Source of the DNA: Neorhizobium populisoli
GTDB taxonomy: Bacteria; Pseudomonadota; Alphaproteobacteria; Rhizobiales; Rhizobiaceae
Reading direction: 5' to 3'
NCBI RefSeq assembly: GCF_019430945.1
Contig: NZ_JAHYCB010000005.1
Coordinates: 310,001 to 374,000 of the forward strand
DNA: 64,000 nt
The translations under genes were made by a program, and so were the position numbers. Of the stretch, positions 9,690-18,442 are shown one piece after another. The notes beneath the pieces are model-generated. The model made no database searches and had not been told where the DNA came from. It saw only the letters and a program-made list of their open reading frames with translations. How positions within the stretch are numbered: position 1 is the stretch's first letter; each line of letters opens with the position of its first letter.

Positions 9690-10805
9690 ATGCAGCCAAT
9701 CTGGGCCGTCGGCCTGATGACCGGAACCGTTCTTGACGGCAATATCGATGTGGCGCTCTTGAAGACCGACGGCGAGACGATCGACACCTTCGGTGCTTAT
9801 ACGCTCGCGCCCTACCCGCAGGAAATCCGCGCGCTGCTGGAAGAGACGCTGGCTCAGGCCCGTGTCTGGAATTTCGAAGGCCCCGATCCTGCGATCTTTG
9901 CCGAGGCCGAAGAAGCTCTAACCCGCGCCCAGTCGCAAGCCGTCAAGGAACTCGTCGAAAGCGCCGGCCTCGCCATGGCCGATATCGGCATCGTCGGTTT
10001 CCACGGCCAGAGCGTGCTGCACCGTGCACCGACCAAGGAGCGCCTTGGTGCTACCCGCCAGCTTGGCGATGGCGAGTTGATGGCCTCGATCCTAGGCTCC
10101 AAGGTCGCCTACGATTTCCGTTCGGCGGATGTCGCAGCCGGTGGCCAGGGCGCCCCGCTTGCGCCGACCTACCACGCTGCTCTGCTGCGCAGCCTCGATA
10201 CATCGGGCGACAGCGCCGTGCTCAATCTCGGCGGCGTCGCCAATGTCAGCTGGTGGGATGGAAAAGAAACCGTCATCGGCTTCGACACCGGCCCGGCCAA
10301 TGCCCCGCTCAACGATTTCATGAAGGCCCGTGGACTGGGCGACATGGACCGCGGCGGCGTGCTCGGAGCTTCCGGCCAGGTCGAAGAGGAACGCCTCACC
10401 AAACTGCTGGAACACCCCTATCTAAGCGCGCCCTACCCGAAATCCCTCGACCGTTTCGACTTTACCGCCGCCATGGCCGATGGCCTCGAAGATGCGACGG
10501 GCGCGGCAACGCTTTCCGCCTTCACCGCCTCTGCCGTCGGCAAGGCGCTCGACATTCTGCCGCGCCGTCCGAAACGACTGATCGTTTCCGGCGGTGGCCG
10601 GCACAATCCGACCATCATGTCGATGCTGGAAAGCCGGGCCGGCGTCACTGCCGTTTCGGCCGATGAGTTCGGCTGGCGCGGAGATGCGGTCGAGGCCGAA
10701 TGTTTCGCCTTCCTCGCCGTTCGCGTGCTGCGCGGCAAGCCGATCAGCTTCCCGACAACCACCGGTGCGCCAAAACCCTTGCAAGGCGGCCGTCTGGCGG
10801 GGTAA
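9690..10805 (+). CDS. anmK: 1,6-anhydro-N-acetylmuramic acid kinase (AnmK paralogue)
   Basis: AnmK opens the 1,6-anhydro ring of anhMurNAc and phosphorylates it to MurNAc-6-P, the MurQ substrate. This 371-aa protein keeps the HGQS, QLGD, GGQGAP and SGGGRHNP blocks and the catalytic aspartate D199 in GFDTGPAN. The N-terminal phosphate loop is unusual: it reads [13 protein letters not shown] where the family usually shows GLMSGTSLDGID, so Ser is replaced by Val and one residue (N) is inserted. The start is taken at ATG 9690, 11 bases after the hydrolase stop. Together with MurQ it makes this a complete anhMurNAc to GlcNAc-6-P route. Confidence 0.92.
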   Translation: MQPIWAVGLMTGTVLDGNIDVALLKTDGETIDTFGAYTLAPYPQEIRALLEETLAQARVWNFEGPDPAIFAEAEEALTRAQSQAVKELVESAGLAMADIGIVGFHGQSVLHRAPTKERLGATRQLGDGELMASILGSKVAYDFRSADVAAGGQGAPLAPTYHAALLRSLDTSGDSAVLNLGGVANVSWWDGKETVIGFDTGPANAPLNDFMKARGLGDMDRGGVLGASGQVEEERLTKLLEHPYLSAPYPKSLDRFDFTAAMADGLEDATGAATLSAFTASAVGKALDILPRRPKRLIVSGGGRHNPTIMSMLESRAGVTAVSADEFGWRGDAVEAECFAFLAVRVLRGKPISFPTTTGAPKPLQGGRLAG

Positions 10806-10850
10806 GTCGCAACTTTCAATAATGCGACGGACTCGGAGCGCTCGAAGATC

Positions 10851-11771
10851 ATGAACAAAAGAGCGGCTTACGCAGTCGGCGGCAACGCGGTTCTTCTTGG
10901 CGTTCTGCTGATGCTGCTCGGCGATTTCATGTTTGCGCTGAACGACGCCATGGGCAAATGGCTGGTCGCCAGCTTCTCCGTTGGGCAGGTCCTGCTGATC
11001 CGCTCGGTCGGCGCCTTTTTCGTGCTCGGCCCGATGCTCGCCCGCCAGCCGCTCTCGGCGCTTTACAAGGTCGAGCAACGGCCTTTGCATGTGCTGCGCA
11101 TGGTGCTCTGCACCGCCGACACCGCCCTGTTCTATGCGGCCGTTACCTATCTTCCGCTCGCCGACGTCATGACCTTCTACATGGCCGGACCGATCTATGT
11201 GGCGGCGCTGTCGCATTTCCTGCTCGGCGAACGGATCGGCTGGCGGCGCTGGCTGGCGGTTCTCATCGGCTTTGCCGGCGTCGTCATCGCACTTCGTCCG
11301 TCATCGGAAATGCTCTCGCTGCCGTCGATCTTCGGCCTGGTAGGTTCCCTCTCCTTCGCGCTGACGCTGGTATTGAACCGCAGGCTCCGCTCGGCCACGG
11401 ACACAACGCTCGTCACCTGGCAGACGCTCGCCGCCCTCGTCGCCGGTGGTTTTCTGACGATCGGGGCCTGGAGCCCGTTCAATACCGGGGAATTGCTTGC
11501 TCTCCTGCTGCTCGGCGTCGTCGCCTGCGCTGCGCATCTGCTAATCACCCGCTCGCTGAAGCTTGCTCCCGCCTCCGTGCTAGCACCACTGCAATATACG
11601 TTGCTGGTCTGGGCGATCGTGCTCGGCTGGGCTTTCTTCGGGGATTTTCCGGATACCCAGATGCTGGTCGGCGCCGGCATCATCGTGCTTGCCGGCCTGT
11701 TCATCTTCCATCGCGGCAATCTGAAACAGGATGTGGAACCGATCGTACCGATCGATTCCAGCCATGGCTGA
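10851..11771 (+). CDS. DMT-superfamily (EamA) transporter
   Basis: This 306-aa inner-membrane protein has about ten hydrophobic segments in two EamA repeats. The first begins LLMLLGDFMFALNDAMGKWL and the second near PSIFGLVGSLSFALTL. It follows anmK by 45 bases on the same strand and could be co-transcribed. The substrate is unknown; members export amino acids, nucleosides or other metabolites. It converges with the osmoprotectant operon, 2 bases away. Confidence 0.85.
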   Translation: MNKRAAYAVGGNAVLLGVLLMLLGDFMFALNDAMGKWLVASFSVGQVLLIRSVGAFFVLGPMLARQPLSALYKVEQRPLHVLRMVLCTADTALFYAAVTYLPLADVMTFYMAGPIYVAALSHFLLGERIGWRRWLAVLIGFAGVVIALRPSSEMLSLPSIFGLVGSLSFALTLVLNRRLRSATDTTLVTWQTLAALVAGGFLTIGAWSPFNTGELLALLLLGVVACAAHLLITRSLKLAPASVLAPLQYTLLVWAIVLGWAFFGDFPDTQMLVGAGIIVLAGLFIFHRGNLKQDVEPIVPIDSSHG

Positions 11772-11773
11772 TT

Positions 11774-12517
11774 TCAGGCGATGCCGAGGCGGCGCGTCAG
11801 CATCTTCTCGACCGCCGAAAGTCCGTCATAGATCAGCACCGCCAGCGCCCCGACAATCAATCCGCCCTGCAGGATGAAGGCCAGATTGTTCGACTGCAGC
11901 CCGGCGATGATGACCTCGCCGAGCGTCCGGGCCGCAACCGTCGAACCAATCGTCGCCGTCGCGAGACCAATTGTCACCGAAAGCCGGATGCCGGCGACGA
12001 TGATCGGCAGCGATAGCGGCAGTTCCACCTTCATCAATCGCTGGAAATTCGTCATGCCGGAGCCGCGCGCCGCTTCCATCACCGAGCGCGGCAGATTGGT
12101 CAGCGCCGTCAGCGTGTTCTCGAAGATCGGCAGCAGGCCGTAAAGAAACAGCGCAATCAGCGTCGGCTTCTCGCCGAAACCGACCGCCGGCACGGCGAGC
12201 GCCAGCACGGCGACGGGCGGAAACGTCTGGCCGATATTCACCAGACTGCGCGACAGCGGCAAAAACTCCGCCCCGAACGGCCGCGTCACCAGAATAGCGA
12301 GCAGGATCGCGACGACGATCGCCACCAGCGTCGCGATGAACACCGTGCTCAGATGCTGCAGCGTCAAATCCAACAGGCTGCCCTGATTGTAGATCGCCGG
12401 CGCATTCGTATCGACCAATGGCTTAAGCACCGGCTCGAATGTCGTCGGGGACAGCAGGAAGGCGACGAGAACGACAAACAGCAGCCCGCGCAGAATGGTC
12501 GGCAGCCAGGCCTTCAT
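11774..12517 (-). CDS. Osmoprotectant ABC permease, YehW/OsmW-like
   Basis: This 247-aa BPD_transp_1 permease has six or so membrane segments and the coupling loop SVMEAARGSGMTNFQRLMKVELPLS. It is the last gene of an SBP-permease-ATPase-permease cluster with the same order as E. coli yehZYXW (Salmonella OsmU). It overlaps the ATPase by ATGA. The likely role is low-affinity uptake of glycine betaine or a related compatible solute. Confidence 0.85.
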   Translation of the reverse strand: MKAWLPTILRGLLFVVLVAFLLSPTTFEPVLKPLVDTNAPAIYNQGSLLDLTLQHLSTVFIATLVAIVVAILLAILVTRPFGAEFLPLSRSLVNIGQTFPPVAVLALAVPAVGFGEKPTLIALFLYGLLPIFENTLTALTNLPRSVMEAARGSGMTNFQRLMKVELPLSLPIIVAGIRLSVTIGLATATIGSTVAARTLGEVIIAGLQSNNLAFILQGGLIVGALAVLIYDGLSAVEKMLTRRLGIA

Positions 12518-13464
12518 CGCGCACTCCCGGAGGGCCGCGTCGCACGCTTCAGCAATGCATCGAGGGTGACGCGCCCCATAGGCGCGCCGCTGGCGGAAAC
12601 CACCGGCAGCGCGCTCCGACCGGTCCAGAGCAGATCGGCAAGTGCTTCCTGCTGGGTCTTGTCCTCACGGATCGGCTCGCCTTCCGCCTCGCCGGGTTCG
12701 GCCGCAGCACCAGCCTTGGCAATCGCCAGCAGCCGGAAAGGCCGCTCCGTATCGCCGATCAGTGTTTCCACGAACGGCGTTTCGGGTGCCCGCACCAGCT
12801 CTTCCGGCGGGCCGTATTGCAGCACCCTGCCCTTGTCCATGACGGCAATCTTGTCAGCCAAATGGAAGGCTTCGTTCATGTCATGGGTGACGAGCACGAT
12901 GGTCGTGCCAAAGTGTTTTTGGATCGCCAAAAGGTCTTCCTGCGCCTTGGCACGGATGATCGGGTCGAGCGCGCCGTATGGCTCGTCCATCAAAAGCACG
13001 TTCGGTTCCGCGGCCAGCGCACGGGCAACGCCGACACGCTGCTGTTGGCCGCCGGAAAGCTCGTGCGGATAACGCGGCCCGAAGGTCTTGGGATCGAGCT
13101 GGAACAGCGTCAGGAGTTCATCGACCTTTGCGTCGATGCGCGACTTTTCCCAGCCAAGCAAGGTAGGCACGGTCGCGATATTCTGCGCCACCGTCCGGTG
13201 CGGGAAAAGCCCATGGCCCTGGATCGCATAACCGATCCGGCGGCGAAGCTCATGGCCCGGAATGGCCCGATTATCCTCGCCATCGAGCTTGATCACGCCG
13301 GAGGTCGGCTCGACCAGCCGGTTGATCATCCGGAGCAGCGTCGTCTTGCCGGAACCGGACGTGCCGACGATGACTGTGACCGTGCGCGGCTCGATCACCA
13401 TCGAGACATTGTCGACCACGGTATTGTCGTCATAGCGCTTGGTGATGGCGTCGATTTCAATCAT
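12514..13464 (-). CDS. Osmoprotectant ABC ATPase, YehX/OsmV-like
   Basis: This 316-aa ATPase of the OpuCA class has Walker A GTSGSGKTT, signature LSGGQQQR, Walker B VLLMDEPYGALDP and switch His THDMNEA. After about residue 235 comes a short CBS-like tail (SALPVVSASGAPMGRVTLD), only one CBS-like unit, where tandem CBS modules sense ionic strength in OpuA-type proteins. It overlaps both neighbouring permease genes by ATGA. Confidence 0.88.
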   Translation of the reverse strand: MIEIDAITKRYDDNTVVDNVSMVIEPRTVTVIVGTSGSGKTTLLRMINRLVEPTSGVIKLDGEDNRAIPGHELRRRIGYAIQGHGLFPHRTVAQNIATVPTLLGWEKSRIDAKVDELLTLFQLDPKTFGPRYPHELSGGQQQRVGVARALAAEPNVLLMDEPYGALDPIIRAKAQEDLLAIQKHFGTTIVLVTHDMNEAFHLADKIAVMDKGRVLQYGPPEELVRAPETPFVETLIGDTERPFRLLAIAKAGAAAEPGEAEGEPIREDKTQQEALADLLWTGRSALPVVSASGAPMGRVTLDALLKRATRPSGSAR

Positions 13465-14627
13465 GCGGCGCTCACTCCGTTCGGAACCCTGGAATTCATT
13501 TCGATCAGCGCGTCGAGGACGACGGCTGCCGCGAAGGCGAGCGCCACGGTCGGCACCGCGCCGAGCAACACCAGATCCATCGCCGTCTGGCCGATGCCCT
13601 GAAAGACGAAGACGCCGAAACCGCCGCCGCCGATCAGCGCGGCGATCGTTGCCATGCCGATATTCTGGACGAGCACGATGCGGATTGCCGTCAGGATCAC
13701 CGGCAGCGCCAACGGAAACTCGACCTGAAACAACCGCTGGCGATCGGTCATGCCGATGCCGCGAGCTGCGTCATTCGCCTCGCGCGGCACGCCGGCCAAG
13801 CCTACAACGGTGTTGGCGACGATCGGCAACAGCGAATAGAGAAATAGCGCCACGAAGGCGGGCGCCATGCCGATGCCGCGGATGCCGAGCGCGGCGGCTC
13901 CGGGCACATTCAAGGCAACCCAGGCCAGCGGCCCGATCAGGATGCCGAACAATGCAATCGACGGAATGGTCTGGACGAGGTTCAGCGTGTTGAGCACACC
14001 GGCGCGAAGCGAGGAGACGCGATGGCAGAGAATGCCGAGCGGCAGGCCAACAAGTGCCGCGGCAAACAGCGAGCCGAGTGCCAGCGTCACATGCTTGCCG
14101 GCCTCGGTCCAGAACACATCGGCACGGCCGGCATATTCCTTCATGATCGACAGCCCGTTCCAGCTGCCGGAGAAAAGCAGCGCGGCAATACCGATCGCGG
14201 TGATGCAGAGAAAAAGCACCCGCATCCAGGGTGGAGGCTGAAGGCGTGTCAACGCGTCGGCAGCAAGCAGCGCAAAGGCGAAAATCAAGATCCAGAAACC
14301 AGAGGCCGGCGAGACGCGGGCATAGGTATTTCCGGCCGGAGTGAGGAAACCTGCCGCATAACCGATCGCCAACGCGAGCGCAGTGAGCGATGCAGCGGCC
14401 GCGATGAGCTTGATCCAAGGCGAAGTTCGAAAAAGTGCGGCGGCGATGGCCGCGATCAGCAGGATCAGCAGCCCATATCCGGCCCATGCCGGCAGGGCTT
14501 CGAGAATAGTCTTCGCCTGCCCCTGCAGAATGCGGTTCGGCTTCAGCACTGCAAACGTGGAAAATACCAGCCCTGACGCCGCGATGATCGCGATGACGAT
14601 ACCGAGTTTGTCGAACCTGATCTTCAA
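13461..14627 (-). CDS. Osmoprotectant ABC permease, YehY/OsmY-like (long form)
   Basis: This is the longer permease of the pair (about 388 aa from this start). It has several N-terminal membrane helices ahead of the BPD_transp_1 core, whose coupling loop is EANDAARGIGMTDRQRLFQVEFPLA. The frame extends to 14702, but that part overlaps a palindromic repeat and gives an atypical N-terminus. A TTG at 14627, preceded by GGAGG (14636-14632), gives the natural beginning KIRFDKLGIVIAI. ATGs at 14681 and 14702 are alternatives. It works with the YehW-like permease and YehX-like ATPase. Confidence 0.8.
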   Translation of the reverse strand: MKIRFDKLGIVIAIIAASGLVFSTFAVLKPNRILQGQAKTILEALPAWAGYGLLILLIAAIAAALFRTSPWIKLIAAAASLTALALAIGYAAGFLTPAGNTYARVSPASGFWILIFAFALLAADALTRLQPPPWMRVLFLCITAIGIAALLFSGSWNGLSIMKEYAGRADVFWTEAGKHVTLALGSLFAAALVGLPLGILCHRVSSLRAGVLNTLNLVQTIPSIALFGILIGPLAWVALNVPGAAALGIRGIGMAPAFVALFLYSLLPIVANTVVGLAGVPREANDAARGIGMTDRQRLFQVEFPLALPVILTAIRIVLVQNIGMATIAALIGGGGFGVFVFQGIGQTAMDLVLLGAVPTVALAFAAAVVLDALIEMNSRVPNGVSAA

Positions 14628-14679
14628 ACCGCCTCCAGGGAAAAGGCCGAACGGAAGCCCGGCCTGAAATACTTCCGTC

Positions 14680-14751
14680 ATGCTCGGGCCTGTCCCGAGC
14701 ATCTGTCCACGTTAACCGTGGTTAGATCCTCGCCACAAGGGCGAGGATGAC
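14680..14751. repeat. Rhizobial palindromic repeat with three stems
   Basis: Three consecutive inverted repeats are seen: ATGCTCGGG/CCCGAGCAT (14680-14702), CCACG/CGTGG (14707-14721) and ATCCTCGCC/GGCGAGGAT (14726-14748). The layout is familiar from dispersed intergenic repeats of Rhizobiales. It lies between the binding-protein stop and the long permease and may act as an intercistronic mRNA stabiliser or attenuator. Confidence 0.7.
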
Positions 14752-14778
14752 GTCGAGATTGCGACAACCCGCAACGAC

Positions 14779-15690
14779 TTACTTCAAAAAGCCGTTCTTC
14801 TTCAGGAAGTCTTCTGCCACGGCCTTGGCCGGCTCGCCGCCCACCTGCACGCGGCCGTTCAAATCCTGCAGCGTCACCAGATCGAGCTTTTCGAAGACCG
14901 GCTTCAGCAGCGTTTCGATCTGCGGGTTCTTCTTCAGGACCTCTTCGCGGATGATCGGCGCCGGCTGGTAGACCGGCTGCACGCCCTTATCGTCCTCGAG
15001 GACGACGAGACCCGACGGCGCGATGCCGCCATCCGTGCCGTAGACCATGGCAGCGCTGGCGCCATTGGTCTGGTTGGCGGCAGCGGCGATCGTCGCAGCC
15101 GTGTCGCCGCCCGAAAGCGTGATCAGCTGGTCCGGCTTCAGCTTGAAGCCATAGGTCGTCTGGAAGGCCGGCAGAGCCGCAGCCGAATTGACGAACTCGG
15201 ACGAGGCAGCCAGCACGACCTTGCCGCCGCCGGCGACATATTTGCCGAACTCACTGAAGGTCTTCAGCTTGTTGGTGTCGGCGACATCCTTGCGCAGTGC
15301 CACGGCCCAGGTGTTGTTGGCCGAGGACGGCGAAAGCCAGACGATCTTGTTGGCATCGTAGTCGAGCTTCTTGACGGTGTCGAACGCCTTCTTGGCGTCC
15401 TTCCAGGCGGGATCGTCGGCCTTGCTGAAGAAGAAGGCGCCGTTGCCGGTATATTCCGGATAAATGTCGATTTCGCCAGCGGTGATCGCCTTGCGCACGA
15501 CCGGCGTCGCACCGAGCTGGATGCGGTCGGTGGTCTGGATGTTATTGGCCTTCAGCACGGCGAGGATGATGTTGCCGAGAACACCACCTTCGGTGTCGAT
15601 CTTGGAGGAAACGACGACCTGCGCATTCGCCATCGTCGCCGAGACGCCGAGTGCGAGCGCAATTCCGAAAAACTTGATCTTCAAAGACAT
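14779..15690 (-). CDS. Osmoprotectant-binding protein, YehZ/OsmF-like
   Basis: This 303-aa periplasmic protein of the OpuAC type has a signal peptide ending near MANAQ. The family pattern VVVSSKIDTEGGVLGN, QLGATPVVRKAITAGEIDIYPEYTGNG is clear. It heads the operon and would hand a compatible solute to the permease pair. Upstream (15691-15861) there is about 170 bases with an imperfect AT-rich promoter area but no convincing consensus. Confidence 0.87.
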   Translation of the reverse strand: MSLKIKFFGIALALGVSATMANAQVVVSSKIDTEGGVLGNIILAVLKANNIQTTDRIQLGATPVVRKAITAGEIDIYPEYTGNGAFFFSKADDPAWKDAKKAFDTVKKLDYDANKIVWLSPSSANNTWAVALRKDVADTNKLKTFSEFGKYVAGGGKVVLAASSEFVNSAAALPAFQTTYGFKLKPDQLITLSGGDTAATIAAAANQTNGASAAMVYGTDGGIAPSGLVVLEDDKGVQPVYQPAPIIREEVLKKNPQIETLLKPVFEKLDLVTLQDLNGRVQVGGEPAKAVAEDFLKKNGFLK

Positions 15691-15861
15691 GGCAGAAACT
15701 TCCTCCGGATCGCGAGCCGATGCCCGCGCGAGTTGGACGGGAATGGATCAAAGCCCTCTCAATGTAGGGCAGTTTGCCGATTGTGCGAGTTCCTGAAGCG
15801 ACGCGCGAGCAAAAATTTACGCAAGCCTTCAAAGCCCGGAGAAAGCTTGTCTAGCAAAGAC

Positions 15862-16758
15862 TTATAGTAGAGCAACCTTGAGGATCATCGCACCCTCGAT
15901 GGCCTCGCCGGGAGCAAGCCAAACAAGATCGCCATAGGGTGCGAGACTGCGGCGATTGTGGACGTCCGGTATGTGGCTGACCGGCTCGACGCAGAGGATC
16001 GGCAGATTGTCCGGTACATAGATGTGCAGGTTGGTGAGCGCGCCCGTAGAATACAGGTCGAGTTCGACGTTCCGGTCCCGCCACTGGATCAATGCCCGCC
16101 GGGATGTCCAGCCGGCAAAATGGCCGTCGAACCAGGGCATGGTCGAAACCTCGATACCATTTGAGAAAGCCGGCCCCTGCGAGGCTGGCCGGGCTTCGGT
16201 CATGAAACCGCGTTCATCACGTGCAAAGCCCGTCTCGGCAGCAGCCGTCAGCCAGGTATTGCTCTCCTTGCGGAACCATGGATGAAAACCCATGCCATAA
16301 GGAAGCGTTCGCTCTCCGATGTTGGTGAGGTTGAGGGCCAGCGTGACGCCGTTCGCCCCAATCGAAATCGTCTGTGTCAGACGATAATGAAACGCGATGG
16401 CATCGTCGGCAAAATCATCCACCAATGTGATGCTGTCTTCTCTCACCTCGACTACCCGCCATGCACGATCACGCGAAAAGCCGTGGGCGGCCATCTGCTG
16501 TTCGGGGCGGTTAAGCGGCACCTGAACAGAGCCTTCCGGCGTTTCGAAGCGTCCGCCATGCAGGCGGTTGGTGAAGGGTGCCATAACGAACGAGCCACCG
16601 GTGCGCGCCACTTCTGCCGGCGGGCATGGATGCAGAATTTCGAACCATTCGCCGTCCGGCTTCTGCCACTTCAGCGACGTAAGGCTGGCTCCATGGGCAG
16701 CATCGACAGAGACTTCATAGCCATGCGCATTCAGTCCGTGGATGTTTTCATCGGTCAT
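15862..16758 (-). CDS. Aldose 1-epimerase (mutarotase) family protein
   Basis: This 298-aa galactose-mutarotase-fold protein would interconvert alpha and beta anomers of an aldose or uronate in the cytoplasm. The pattern FVMAPFTNRLHGGRF holds the substrate-binding N-R, AAHGFSRD holds a catalytic-type His, and PYGMGFHPWF holds the second. ATG at 16758 is used; a longer frame upstream enters the udh gene. It is the last gene of the uronate operon, and anomer supply for uronate dehydrogenase is the likely job. Confidence 0.85.
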   Translation of the reverse strand: MTDENIHGLNAHGYEVSVDAAHGASLTSLKWQKPDGEWFEILHPCPPAEVARTGGSFVMAPFTNRLHGGRFETPEGSVQVPLNRPEQQMAAHGFSRDRAWRVVEVREDSITLVDDFADDAIAFHYRLTQTISIGANGVTLALNLTNIGERTLPYGMGFHPWFRKESNTWLTAAAETGFARDERGFMTEARPASQGPAFSNGIEVSTMPWFDGHFAGWTSRRALIQWRDRNVELDLYSTGALTNLHIYVPDNLPILCVEPVSHIPDVHNRRSLAPYGDLVWLAPGEAIEGAMILKVALL

Positions 16759-16768
16759 AGGGTAGGCC

Positions 16769-17566
16769 TTAGCGAATAACGGTATCCATGCCGCAGAATA
16801 TTCCGCCCTGAAATTTTTCGGTGATCGGATCGTTGGTCGGTCCAGACACCTTATCGGCGAATATTTCCGAATTGTCTGCCCGTACGATGCCCAGTCGTTC
16901 GGAATCGTCGTTTCTCCACCACGTACGGGTATTGGCGGAAGCTCCCCAGAGGGTGGCGAAATCCGTCCGCTCCGCCTCAATCGACCGGACGATCATCGAG
17001 AATAGGTCCGGCAGGGAAAGCCACGTCGAAAGATGACGCTCGTCGAGCGGTTCCGGCAATGCCGAACCAATGCGGATATGCACGCTTTCGACGCCATGCT
17101 TGTCGAAATAGACGCTCCCCATGTTCTCGCCGAAAATCTTCGAAATGCCATAGAAGCTGTCCGGCCGCGTCGGCATGTCGGTATCAAGCATGCGGCCACG
17201 TTCGTGAAAGCCGATCGTGTGGTTCGAACTGGCGAAGACCACGCGGGCGCCGTTCTTGCGCGCCGCTTCGAAGATGTTGACCACGCCGACAATATTGGCC
17301 GGCAGGATGGTTTCAAACGTTTTTTCCGTGCTGATCCCGCCGAAATGCAGAATCACGGCTGCCTCCTCGCAGATCGACATAACGGCGTCCGCATCCGCAA
17401 CATCGGCACGGATGAAGGTCGCGCCGACAGGAACCGTACCGGGATAATCCACGAGATCCGTCAGCACCACATTGCCGTGGTTCTTGACCAGTTCACCGGC
17501 GAGAAAACGGCCGAGATTACCGGATGCACCGGTCAGAACGATCTTGCGGGTCTTGTCGAAAGCCAC
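16769..17566 (-). CDS. udh: Uronate dehydrogenase (NAD)
   Basis: This 265-aa short-chain/extended reductase resembles Agrobacterium Udh in length and motif order. It has the NAD-binding GASGNLGRF, FASSNHTIGF, catalytic Y139-xxx-K143 (YGISKIFGE), and WGASANTRTWW blocks. Udh oxidises D-galacturonate or D-glucuronate to the aldaro-lactone, the first step of the oxidative uronate pathway. It lies between the SMP-30 lactonase and the mutarotase, which supports that role. Confidence 0.92.
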   Translation of the reverse strand: MAFDKTRKIVLTGASGNLGRFLAGELVKNHGNVVLTDLVDYPGTVPVGATFIRADVADADAVMSICEEAAVILHFGGISTEKTFETILPANIVGVVNIFEAARKNGARVVFASSNHTIGFHERGRMLDTDMPTRPDSFYGISKIFGENMGSVYFDKHGVESVHIRIGSALPEPLDERHLSTWLSLPDLFSMIVRSIEAERTDFATLWGASANTRTWWRNDDSERLGIVRADNSEIFADKVSGPTNDPITEKFQGGIFCGMDTVIR

Positions 17567-17569
17567 GGC

Positions 17570-18442
17570 TCAAAATCCTTTCATGCGATAGATCGGCGTG
17601 CCGGCAAACGGCGAGGCCGCCACCAGAACCGCGCCGCAGAGGGGGTTCGCATCCAGCTTTTCCTCAGGAAGATAGCGGTGCGACGTCACGACCATCGTCT
17701 TGAGATCAGGGCCGCAGAAGCAGGGCATGGTCGGGCTTGGCACCGGCAGCGCATATTTGCCGACAAGCCGGCCATCCGGCGAGTAGCGATTGAGGCAGCC
17801 GGCCGAAACGCCGGAGCTCCAGTAAAAGCCTTCCGTATCGACGGCACTGCCATCCGGTCGGCCATCCGCCTCACCGGGTGTCGCGATCCGGGTACCTTCG
17901 CCTATTTCGCCCGTCGCGGGATCGAAATCATGCCGGTCGATCCATTGGCCGCCGGAATCGGAATGGTACATGATGCGGCTGTCTGGCGACCAGGAAAGCC
18001 CGTTGGATATAACAAGATCACTCTTTTTCAGAACGGGCTTGCCATCTGCGCCGATACGGTAGAGCGCGCCGACGGGTTTCCGCTCCGCCCGCTGATCCAT
18101 CGTACCGACCCAGAACGCGCCATCCGGTCCGACTTTGCCATCGTTGAGACGATTGGTCTCCAGCTCACCTTCGATTGTCGCAAGCGTCTCGGAAAGACCG
18201 GTATCGGGATCGAAGAGGATCAAGTCCCGTGTCCGCGAAACAATCAGCCGGCCGCTCTCGCAAAGCCCGAGCGAACACACGTTTCCGCCCAGTTCCCATT
18301 CGTTGACAAACCCCTCACCCAGCCGGATCGCCAGCAGCCGCCCGGTCGGGATATCGCAGAGGAAGACGAGCCCTCGCCTTTCGTCCCAGACCGGGCTTTC
18401 GCCCAGTCCGAGGCGAAAATCGCCGAGCGGCTTGAAATGCAT
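17570..18442 (-). CDS. SMP-30/gluconolactonase family lactonase
   Basis: This 290-aa six-bladed beta-propeller lactonase has the metal-binding glutamate in GESPVWDERRG, NDGKVGPDGAFWVGTMD, and SPDSRIMYHSDSGG with the metal Asp. It would hydrolyse the aldaro-lactone made by Udh to galactarate or glucarate. The ATG at 18442 overlaps the upstream enolase-family stop by one base (TGATG). A longer frame through the neighbour is not used. Confidence 0.88.
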   Translation of the reverse strand: MHFKPLGDFRLGLGESPVWDERRGLVFLCDIPTGRLLAIRLGEGFVNEWELGGNVCSLGLCESGRLIVSRTRDLILFDPDTGLSETLATIEGELETNRLNDGKVGPDGAFWVGTMDQRAERKPVGALYRIGADGKPVLKKSDLVISNGLSWSPDSRIMYHSDSGGQWIDRHDFDPATGEIGEGTRIATPGEADGRPDGSAVDTEGFYWSSGVSAGCLNRYSPDGRLVGKYALPVPSPTMPCFCGPDLKTMVVTSHRYLPEEKLDANPLCGAVLVAASPFAGTPIYRMKGF

